A stretch of DNA of 64,000 bases from Babylonia areolata (lineage: Eukaryota > Mollusca > Gastropoda > Neogastropoda > Buccinidae), in NCBI RefSeq assembly GCF_041734735.1, contig NC_134878.1, positions 35,989,342 to 36,053,341 on the forward strand. Reading direction: 5' to 3'. A program made the position numbers and the translations under genes. The notes below the pieces were generated by a model. The model did no database searches. It was not told where the DNA came from and was given only the letters and a program-made list of their open reading frames with translations. Below, piece by piece: positions 54,757 to 64,000 of the stretch (the first letter of the stretch is position 1; each line of letters starts with the position of its first letter).

Positions 54757-57700
54757 ATACGGGCCATAAACAGTCATGACTTCCATTGTGGTACTAACAT
54801 TGATAATTTTAAAAAGTGTTTATGTGAGTGAGAGTGGGGGTGAGGCACTGACAGAGGGAGCAGGAGCTGTCTTATGTACATCCAGCTACCAATATATGTT
54901 ACTTTCAAGGTCGCAGAAAATTGTGTAAAGCCATAGTCTACTGAAGTTAACTTAGGATATGATGCTCAACAGTGTACAAAAACATGAAAACAAGGGGGAA
55001 AGGAGAGGCAGTGTCAGAAATATGACAATGAAGGAATCACCAGGACTTCAGTATGCATGCAACAGCAGTTTGTTTTTTTTTCCTTTGTGAACTATCAGTT
55101 CTTTTCTGCAGTAAATGGTTGCTATCCCTGAATTACAAGGAAATTGGAGTTGAGTTTTCATACCTGCTTTTGTTGGAAATATGTTGGAAAATTATCTTCA
55201 CAAGCATTTTTACTTTGTGTAGTTTGAATAAACTTTCTAAGGGAAGTATCATGCAATGATGAAAATTGCACAAAATGCACAGTTTATAATGCTAATGCAG
55301 TTTCACAAGTCGTGAACATATATGTTGGTAACTGTGACTGAGAGTGAACAAAACCATGAGAAACGTAAGTTTGTTCACTTTCAATAAGAATGACAGGATT
55401 CAATGCACAGTAAATCCACATTAACTGCTGATGTGTGCAAATGTCTGAGGAGATGCCTGAACCATCTTATTTCTGGGGTGATTAACATTTTTTTTGGTGG
55501 TAAAAGAAATCATTTTTGGAGGTGTCTGGAAATGTTCTTGCCTGTGAAGTGGCCAGATTTTTTTCCCCTCAGTATCATCAGTTAAAATTTAATGTTCTTT
55601 CTTTGAGTTAATTGCCTAAAATGGGTATCTACAGCCAAATAAGCTAACCTTTTTGGGCCTGGAGGGATTTTTGTGTGTTATTATTATTATTTTTTTAATT
55701 ATATAGAACCATTTTGATTATCTTTCATATGACATGGACCTTCCTTTTCAGTTTGAGATATTATTATTAGGATGAATAGCTACAGATGGATATGTTCTTT
55801 TGGCACCACTTTTCATTTCTGGCTTGGATCTTTCCTCTTTATACAATTTTAGTAGTTCTCATTTTTGAAGAAAATGTATATATCAGCTGACCACAACAAG
55901 CATTCATGTCCTTCAAGGGAAAGCTTATTTATGTCACTCTGTTGGTAAATAATTAGTGACAATTTAAAGTGATTTATGAGATCACATCTGGTAACTCAAC
56001 ACCCTTATTCAGTGAGGTTTAAGCAAAGTTTTCTCATGGCAGCAACATTTCCAGAACACCAAACACTGGTTAAAAAAATTGGATCTGAGAGGAACAGCTG
56101 GCAGAGGAATATTGTTGGACATATTGCGGACATATCTGAGAACATCACCAAATTTGTACATACCCAAGAATGACTAAAAACTACATTTACTGCAACAGCG
56201 AAGACTGAGCTGTGTAACTACAAAGTATGTTTTCTCTTATATTTCTGGGTAACAAGTTAACCATACCTGCAGCAGGACATGGAAAGCTACTCCATTATTT
56301 ATCAACAACAAAATATGTCACATTGTTACAAAGGAGCTGAGCTTGGACAATGAAACTTCTAGAACACAAAATACATCAATACAATTCGCTATTAGAACTG
56401 GAAGAAATATTTTGAATTCCTGCAAAGAAACAGATGCCATTGCATTCTATGTTCAGACTATGTTGATGAAAAGAACTTTGTTTCTATATTCTTTGTGGTC
56501 AATATACAATGGTGTATAAGAATAGACTGCACTTATCAGATCTGAATTAAAAAGAGTAAAGCATTTCTGATCGTTGCTGAATTTTGTATATATGTTCAGC
56601 AAAATCAGTCTTTTTTCTGTCATTTTTTAAACTCTAAAGACAGAATGGCTCAGTGGTGGAAGAGAAACAAACTGACAAGAATAAGCACGAGATTAAAACT
56701 GACATCCACCTAGAACATAGCTCTAACAATGGGCGTCAGAAAACCGAAATATTTCAGAGCACTGAATACATAAGTCTGTGATGTCTCAGATATGCAATAC
56801 TGTTTACAGTCTAATATGAAACAAAGACTGACAACATCAATTATAATGAAAACACATATTAAAAAAAAAACAAACTTGCTCAAACAGAATTATAACAAAA
56901 AGAACAAATATAAAAATGCCAAAGATAATAAAAATAACAAATAAATGGCTAAGTGAACAAAATTTAATATGTAAACCAAATGAGTGATGTAAACAAATAA
57001 ATGATAAGTGAATACATAAATGGATATTGGTTTACACTTTGTTTTAAAATGTGCTGAGTAATATCATCCTCGGAAGATAATGGCTGTCTGTTAAATCATG
57101 ACTAATTACTAAAAAAAAAAAATTAAATGGAAGAAGGAAAAATAGAACAAAGGGTTACTTCCATGTGATTATCTCAATAGAGACATAATGGTAACAGAAC
57201 AGACATACAAGTTAAAACACAGATGAAGCTAATCATCCAGATATTTAATACTTTTCTTGTGACAACAGTTTACAATCCACTTAATGTGTTTTCTTTCCAA
57301 CTTTGAAAACATGCTTGGTGACATTAAAAAAAAAGTTTTAAAACCAATACAAACTGTGTGATAGGTTCCACTGATGTATACCCATGAAAATGTTCCATAA
57401 TTATAATATTTTTAGTACCTGGGCTTTCTCCTCTGTGTGTCCTACATTATATGATACAGATTTCATCTCACTATTTGCTCCAAAATAAATATTTTTGACA
57501 AGACTGTCTTGACTGAGAGATACTTGTAATGATGAATTGCATTTCAGGCAAAAAGAAGATAATCATCAATACCATACAAGCCATTGCAGCAGTCATGTTC
57601 CATTGTACAAAAAGCGTGATATTTCTCAGCAAATAAAACAGTGTAACATGTTATAAAATGGGGACAAAAAGCATGCTAGTGCTGTTTCATCACCATTATA

Positions 57701-58332
57701 ACATTGAATCTCATTTCTCAGCAATGGAGGAAACAAACACAATTCCTATGGTTCTGCTATCTGTGATCATTTCAACATGTTTCACAATCACCTTGATATA
57801 TTCTTCATGCTTCTCATGACTTCTCATCAGGCTTGAGCAAAATGCTTTTAGCCAAAAAGACAAGACAACATTTGGAAAAATCAAGAGTAAAAGTATTGAG
57901 CAATGATGATTCTTTGCCCTGAATTAAAAAAATGCATACATTCCCACCCGAATATCAGTAAACCTACATAACCACCAACCTTAAAACATTTTCTACAAGT
58001 TTTCTCTTGGTTCTTTTCCTTTTTTGCAATAGTTCCTTCCATTTACTTCTACCTAAATCAAATGCTGTATACAAAATGAACCAACTTAACTGATCACAAA
58101 CAGTAATCTTAAAATTTTACATAATTAATTTGATTTAAAAATCAACAGCTATAAAATTAGTCAAAATCACACTTTGAAAGTTGCTTATAAAATCATCAAT
58201 GTATACATCATGAGATTATGAGCAGTCATAATCATCAGAGGGTTATTGTGATCATAAACACTGTAGCTGTTATTGAAAGTCAAGCCTTGTATGAAAGTCA
58301 TATACAGGGTGTGTAAGTGACATTGGCAGTGT
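54757..58332. other. AT-rich intergenic stretch, convergent gene ends
   Basis: No gene, RNA or recognised repeat was seen in about 3.6 kb. Part of the right side is probably the 3' UTR of the minus-strand laminin-G gene. The sequence lies between two convergent genes. Confidence 0.45.
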
Positions 58333-58472
58333 CTAGTTCACAGGGCAGGAATCCAGCTGAATGTCACCAGTCACCTGACCACTGGACAGAGCCTGAGGCT
58401 GGTCGTTCAGTCGTAGGTTGCGTATGCATCCAACATAGTTGTCCGAGGTCTGGATGCCTTTAGCACTGGCAT
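58333..58472 (-). CDS. Terminal exon of a laminin-G-domain gene (laminin alpha-like)
   Basis: On the minus strand a pyrimidine tract and CAG (cactttttccttcccag) precede an exon that enters with two bases of a split codon. It encodes 45 residues ending PVN and TAG (58,335-58,333). The segment NYVGCIRNLRLNDQ followed by a final Cys (LDSCPVN) is the end of a laminin-G domain: a GC(I/V)RN(L)xLN strand and a closing disulfide Cys. Laminin alpha chains end with such domains; agrin, perlecan or other LG proteins are possible. This would be an extracellular-matrix or cell-surface protein. No earlier exon of the gene was found up to the right edge, so the upstream intron exceeds 5.5 kb and is filled with transposon remains. 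Confidence 0.75.
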
Positions 58473-58574
58473 CTGGGAAGGAAAAAGTGAGATGCAGACT
58501 GTAAATTGCTTCTGTCACACACCATCATTCCAACTCAGGTCTGTATCCTTTGCTCTTACACTTACACACAACAG

Positions 58575-59130
58575 TTCATGTACTGTAAAGTTCGCCTATT
58601 GAGCGCACTGGTATATAAGCCACACCCACTAAATTAAAAAAAACACAACAACTTCAAACACACATAAGCCGCACTGGCTTATAAGCCGCAGTTATTACTG
58701 GTACCGGAACACATACAGATAATATGGAAAAGCTGTCAATACTGTCAGTTATGAAATAAACACAAACGGAAACAACACAAAGAAAAGCAATTGAAAATAC
58801 TGCTGCCACAAAAAAAGAAATAACGAAAATAAGATCCATAATTTAGGGATAGTCACATTTATTCAAGGTTGTCCTGCTCACTGAATCCACTGAAATCTTC
58901 GTCTTCAGTGTCCGAGTTGAAGAGAATAAGCACAGCTTCTCCGCCATCTTGTCACTGACTTCAGCCTTGCTTTCACTTGATGAACATGAATGCAAGGTGG
59001 AAGTCGCTGCTTGTTTGTTGCTTGCACTGTCATCTGTTGCAGTACACAGTCCAACCTTACGAAATCCATTGATAATGGTGGAATACTTTACTTTTCCCCA
59101 TGCTGTCAGGATCCAAGTCAAGTGCAAGTC
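58575..59130 (-). mobile_element. pogo/Tigger-like DNA transposon, 3' remnant
   Basis: The minus strand encodes the C-terminal part of a pogo-like transposase: LTWILTAWGKVKYSTIINGF followed by RKVGL, then an acidic end (SDTEDEDFSGFSEQDNLE, stop near 58,857) in a shifted frame, so it is broken. Downstream the 3' region holds repeated 'ataagccgcac'-type words (58,617, 58,665, 58,682) and ends near 'gtactgtaaagttcgcc' (about 58,576), a likely terminal inverted repeat. The N-terminal and catalytic parts are missing, the break being at about 59,130. Confidence 0.7.
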
Positions 59131-61424
59131 ATGACTTCAAACTGCAACATACAACACCTCACGTCCTGTGGCAATGGGGGAGTGGCGAAGCAGCAAGTGC
59201 AGGCACACTGGAAACTGTCGTCAAAAACCTACACAGGCAGCCCAGGGGATAGGGTCACTCTCTACTCTACTGGACCAAAGCAGCAGTGGCGTTTGGCAGC
59301 CCTCCGGGTGTCTGAGCAGCTCTCTTTAGGATTGCTCTGCTCACCTCCGTGAAGACGGGCTAGAAAAGGTGCTCAAACACAGCCTGCTTCACTTCTCCCT
59401 GGCCAGCTTACTGCCGCTGGTGGGGATCCCTCATAGTGGTCGACAAATAAAAAAGAAGTGATGGTGCTCAACCTTCGCACATGGAACGTGAGGACTTGGC
59501 TGGATAACATGAAGGCAGACAGACCCGAGAGAACTGCACTGGTTACCAAAGAGCTAGCTCTCTACAATGTGGATATAGCAGCTCTCAGCAAAATGTACCC
59601 AGCAGACAAGGGCTAGCTTACAGAACAAGGTGGTGGATACATTTTCTTCTGGAATGGTCGCAGCAGCACTGAACAATGAGAAGCAGGTGTGGGATTTATC
59701 TCACCTCACCTCGCCTGTAAAGTCACCAAGCTTGCAGAGGGTATCAAAGACCACCTGATGACACTTCGGCTCCCACTTTAAAACAAGACGAGTTCAACGC
59801 TAATTAGTGCCTATGCCCCCACCGTGACCAAGACAAGTTCTATGAGGAACTCGATGCCCTCATTTCAGCAGTCCCACAGTCAGAGAAGCTCACTGTTCTC
59901 AGGGACTTCAATGCTAGAGTAGGGACAGACTACCAAACCTGAGAAGGGATCAGTGGAAGACATGGCACTGGCAAGTGTAACAGCAAAGGCCTTCTGCTCC
60001 TCAAGACATGTGCCACACATGACCTTGTCATCACCAACACCCTGTCCCACCTACCAACCCATAAGAAGACGTCATGGATGCAGCCTCACTTGAGGCACTG
60101 GCATCTTATAGACAAAGTCATCACCAGGAAGAGGGACAGGCTGGACATCAAGAGTGATGACAGCCATGTGTGGTGCCGACTGCTGGACCAACCACCGCCT
60201 CATTGTGTTTAAGTTAAGGCTTTGCATTCTGCCCATGAGAAGACCCCAAGGACAGAAGACTGCAAAGAGGCTGAATGTCTCAAAGCTGAAAAGCAGCAAG
60301 GTTGCAGAAGAATTCACCGACAACCTTGAAGACAGACTGCCAGACACATCACAGAAGATGGGACCAGCCTTGAGGAACAGTGGATGGCCTTCAGTGACGC
60401 TTTCTACACTACTGTCCTCTAACATGGCTGGAGGAACAGTGGATGGCCTTCAGTGACGCTTTCTACACTACTGTCCTCTAACATGGCTGGAGGAACAGTG
60501 GATGGCCTTCAGTGACGCTTTCTACACTACTGTCCTCTAACATGGCTGGAGGAACAGTGGATGGCCTTCAGTGACGCTTTCTACACTACTGTCCTCTAAC
60601 ATGGCTGGAGGAACAGTGGATGGCCTTCAGTGATGCTTTCTACACTACTGTCCTCTAACATCTCAGATCAGCAATCTAAAGAAACCAAGACTGGTTCGAT
60701 GAGAATGATGATGAAATAGAGGCACTGATAACAGAAAAAAATCAACTGTTGAGAGTGCATCAGAACGACCCCACGTCACAAGCCAGGGAAGATGCCCTTG
60801 CTAACGCAAAAAGAAAGGTGCAGAAGAAACTTAGCGAGATGCAGGACAGCTAGTTCAGCAAGAAGGCAGATGAAATCCAGGGCTACACAGACAGCTATGA
60901 CAAAGTGCTTTTATGATTCGCTTAAGGCTGTATACAGACCCCAGTCCTCTTGCTCCTCACCCCTCCTCAATGCAGATGCAGCTGCTGGCAGAAAAGAAGC
61001 AGATTCTGGAGTGGTGGACTGAGCACTTCAACAACATCCTCAACCGTCTTGCCAACATCAATTACGAGGCCATTGGTAGAGATGCAGAAGCTGATTGAAC
61101 TCTTCCAGTCCAAGTGGAACGAGGGACAGATCTCGCAACAGCGGAAAGATGCCAGCAAATCCACATCTACAAGAGGAAAGGCAACCGCCAATCTTACGAC
61201 AACCACCAAGGCATCTCCCTCTTGTCCATTGCTGGGAAGATTCTGGCCTGTGTCCTGCTCAACTGCCTTCTCCAGCATCTTGAGCAAGGTCTCCTACCAG
61301 AAAGTAGTGCAGCTTCCGTGCTGAACGTGGGACTGCAGACATGGTTTTTGCTGTGCACCGACTCTTGGAAAAATGCTAGGAGCAACACAGCGATCTCTTC
61401 ATGACCTTTGTTGATCTGACCAAG
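59131..61424 (+). mobile_element. LINE-E: APE-type LINE, 5' region and EN with partial RT, decayed
   Basis: A plus-strand element. An untranslated-like leader runs to about 59,460. A degraded endonuclease follows: TWNVRTW at about 59,480, [23 protein letters not shown] where GDFN is expected, and WTNHRLI at about 60,188. Linker and early RT follow: IKGYxD-like EIQGYTDSYD, LYKRKGNRQSYDNHQGIS, LLSIAGKILACVLLNCLLQH at about 61,160-61,270, and FVDLTKA at 61,405-61,424, where a minus-strand LINE interrupts it. Frame changes and stops are many. A 59-bp minisatellite lies inside at 60,372-60,662. The rest of the RT would lie beyond the window. Confidence 0.75.
60372..60662 (+). repeat. 59-bp minisatellite, five units, inside LINE-E
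   Basis: Units start GAGGAACAGTGGATGGCC at 60,372, 60,431, 60,490, 60,549 and 60,608. Units 1-4 look nearly identical and the last has a C-to-T change (gtgatgc) and diverges at its end. 59 is not a multiple of three, so the array shifts the former reading frame at each unit. Confidence 0.92.
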
Positions 61425-64000
61425 GCTGAAATGAAATGAAATTATGGTGCTTAGAGCCTCGCCGACCACCAAGGCCATCTCAAGGCTATCGCCGCGTCAA
61501 TAACTACTACAAGGATAAAAAAACAACCAATTAAAACGAGTCAACACTTCAAACTTTCCACTCCAAAGTTAAAAAAACTTCCATAGTTTAAAACCTTCAA
61601 ATCTGGTTAAAAAGGTTCACTTCTTTTAAGAAGTCCATCAGCGCCCACGGAGGGACATCACGAAACAAAGTCTTCAAAGAAACCGCCGTGTAATGTCTGC
61701 GTCTAACGTCATGCAGATCCCAACAGTCAAGGAGCACGTGTTTCACGGTGAGAGGCTCGTCACAGGGAATGCATCAAGGGGCCTCCTCCCCCTTCAACAA
61801 GTAAGAATGAGTAAAAAAAAGTGTGCCCCGTACGCAGTCTGCACAGCACAGACTCCTCCTTTCTGTTCTTCACCCCCGAAGGGAGGGTCTCTTTTAGGTC
61901 CGGACGGATCTGGAAGAGCTTGTTGTCCGTCTGGGTGTTCCACTCCTCTTGCCAAAGATCCTTAACGTAAGTGTTGACCTTCCGCTTCATGTCTGTATAG
62001 GGTACGAAGGATCTGGACAATTCTTTCTTTACAGCGTTCCTGGCCAGCAGGTCCGCCCTTTCGTTACCACGAATGCCAACATGTCCGGGAACCCAGGCCA
62101 ACACAACCTCATATCCTTTCTTCGTTGCGAGAGTAAAAGTTTAATAAAATTCCAGCAGTTTGGGATGAGTGATATTCCTGCAGGCGATCGCCTCCAGGGC
62201 TGACAAGGAGTCGGAAAAGATCATGAATCTCTTCTGTTTCGAAGAGAGAACCATTTTTAACCCCAGAACCAGTGCGGTCAGTTCCGCGGTGTACACCGAG
62301 CTGTCAGACAGGATGTGTTCCGTTGAGGGCCGGTCAGGAAAGGCGGGACAGAACGCAGATGCGGCGACTCCGTCCTCCGACTTGGAACCGTCAGTGAAGA
62401 TGCTTTGAAAAGTGGGGAATTTGTGGCACAGTTCCGAAAAGTAGGTTCTGTAGGCCAGAGAACTGGTGGTGTCCTTACGGTACGAGGCCAGATCGAATCG
62501 GACCTCAGGTGTTGTAAAGGTCCACGGAGGGCTGTCAGGGAACTTAGAGAAATCCGAGATGCCACCGACATCCAGATCGGCCTTTTCTAAGTGCGGCTGA
62601 ATGCGGAGTCCGAGAGGAGGTATGCAGTTTGGGTTGTCTGTAAATTTCTTATCGAAAGGGTTGTTGAATACAGCGTCGTAAGCAGGGTTTGTAGGTTCAG
62701 AGAACAATTTAAGATAATAGTTCAGGGTCAGCTTCAGTCTGCAGTTGGAAAGAGGCGGTTCCCCCGCCTCTGCGTACAGGCTGTGCACATGAGTGGTGCG
62801 GAAAGCACCTAAGCTGAGACGGAGCCCTTGGTGGTGTACAGGGTCCAACAGTTTCAGATAGGACGGTCTGGCCGAGCCGTATACCACACTCCCATAATCC
62901 AGTTTGGACCGGACCAGGGCTCTGTAGAGGTGCAAGAGAGTTCTCTTATCAGCACCCCAGTTCGTGTGTGCCACAACTCGGATGATGTTAAGGGCTTTTT
63001 GGCAAGATACTTTCAGCTGTTTAATGTGGCTGAGGAAGTTCAGCTTCTGATTGAAGACGACCCCTAGAAATCTGGCTTCCTTGATCGCCGGGATGGTGGA
63101 TGTTCCCAGACGGATTTCAGGGTCCGGATAGAACTGGCGAAAATTATGAAAATGGATGCATTCAGTTTTGGAGGACGAAAACGTGAAGCCATTCTCCTCT
63201 GCCCAACACTGGATTTTGTTGACGCAGAGCTGAAGCCGTCGCTGGATGCTGGCGTACGTGCTGCCGGTTGCATATAAGGCAAAATCATCCACGAACAGCG
63301 AGCTGTCCGATCCTTTCTGAACGGATTGAACGATGTCATTAATTTTGATGCTGAAAAGAGCCGGCGACAGGATGCTCCCTTGCGGGACACCCAGCTCCTG
63401 CTCGTGAATGTCGGACAGGGTGGTGCCGACTCTCACCTGGAATTGTCTGTCTTGTAAAAAAATTGTGGATGAACTGAGGCAGGTGTCCTCGGAAGCCGAG
63501 CTTGTGCAAGTCGGAAAGAATACCAAATTTCCACGTGGTATCGTAAGCTTTCTCCAAGTCGAAAAATATGGCCACCACATGTTGTTTGTTTACAAATGCA
63601 TTTCTGACAGTGGTTTCCAGACGAACCAGATGGTCAACGGTAGAGCGATGCTTGCGGAAACCGCACTGTTCTTTCGCCAGAAGGCCGTCGGTCTCTAGTT
63701 TCCACATCAGTCTACCGTTGACCATCTTCTCCATCAGTTTGCAGACGCAGCTGGTCAGTGCAATTGGGCGGTAGTTGGAGGGGTTCGAGGGGTCTTTTCC
63801 CGGTTTCGGCAGCGGGATTATGAGGGCTTTCCGCCAGGAGGGTGGAAAAAAGCCTGTGACCCAGATGTGGTTATAAACTTTAAGCAGGGTGTCCAGACAG
63901 GTTTGGGGAAGGTGCTTTAGGAGTTTATAATGGACCTCGTCCATTCCTGGACAGGAATCCGTACAGGTCTGAAGGGCAGATTTAAGTTCGTTCATTGTGA
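61425..64000 (-). mobile_element. LINE-F: RT-RNase H LINE (I-superfamily-like), young, runs off the right edge
   Basis: Minus-strand element, 5' part beyond the window. RT blocks from 63,995: NYRPIALTSCVCKLMEKMVN, QCGFRKHRSTVDHLVRLE, FFDLEKAYDTTW, then after a frame change GVPQGSILSPALFSIKINDI and LFVDDFALYA; RNase H with FTDGSKSEDG, YTAELTALVLG, FSDSLSALEA and GHVGIRGNERADLLA (D-E-D-D all present). Lesions are few: a frame change at the A-run about 63,452-63,460, and one in-frame TAA at about 62,140 where a Lys codon is expected. The C-terminal region continues to about 61,640, and a 3' (ATTTC)n-type tail ends at about 61,425. It is inserted in LINE-E. It is probably recent given one stop and one frame change in about 2.3 kb. 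Confidence 0.88.

Noticed and set aside
62141-63580. 479-codon minus ORF as a host gene
   Set aside because: It carries RT and RNase H motifs of a LINE and is continuous with the RT start in the next frame.
1-64000. CRISPR arrays, operons or other bacterial features
   Set aside because: No spaced palindromic repeats or polycistronic coding; introns, SINEs and a eukaryotic tRNA show nuclear animal DNA.

Overview
The window is eukaryotic nuclear DNA from an invertebrate, most likely a mollusc and probably a gastropod. It has spliced genes with GT-AG introns, a eukaryotic tRNA gene, tRNA-headed SINEs, many (CA)n microsatellites, and a dense mix of LINE, LTR and DNA-transposon remains. Clade names for the repeats come from motifs I recognise, not from a database search.

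Layout. 1-14.7 kb holds only decayed repeats: a ~600-bp dispersed repeat (three copies), a ~1.1-1.4-kb low-copy repeat (three copies), a relic of a Ty3-like element with its 3' LTR, tRNA-derived SINEs, a LINE scrap and microsatellites. 14.7-40.4 kb is a nest of elements. A minus-strand endonuclease-RT-RNase H LINE (LINE-A) carries a 5'-inverted RTE-like LINE in its RNase H region and a whole-looking 7.1-kb Ty3-like LTR element near the start of its ORF. LINE-A abuts the 3' end of a CR1-like LINE (LINE-C). About 12.13 kb of this nest (15,617-27,746) is repeated directly at 27,744-39,877 with very few differences.

40.4-53.6 kb is the host-gene part. A minus-strand tRNA-Pro(UGG) gene (41,543-41,614) lies 380 bp upstream of, and divergent to, a five-exon plus-strand gene (41,995-52,973). 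That gene encodes a 215-residue homologue of the ciliary protein CFAP95 (C9orf135). Its introns hold SINEs, an RTE-like LINE and an L2/CR1-like LINE tail. 53.6-58.3 kb is intergenic and contains a 1.06-kb piggyBac-type non-autonomous element. At 58.3 kb a minus-strand terminal exon encodes the end of a laminin-G domain. From there to the right edge lie a pogo-like transposase remnant, a plus-strand LINE with an internal 59-bp minisatellite, and a young-looking minus-strand RT-RNase H LINE inserted into it.

The most notable points are: (1) the LTR element has its integrase upstream of reverse transcriptase in a single long ORF, the order described for Gmr1-like Ty3/gypsy elements; (2) paired LTR differences show that the two copies of this element arose by tandem duplication, not by two insertions; (3) the order of nested insertions can be read from target-site duplications. 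I see no evidence for a wholly new biological system. The tandem duplication could also be an assembly artefact and should be checked against long reads.
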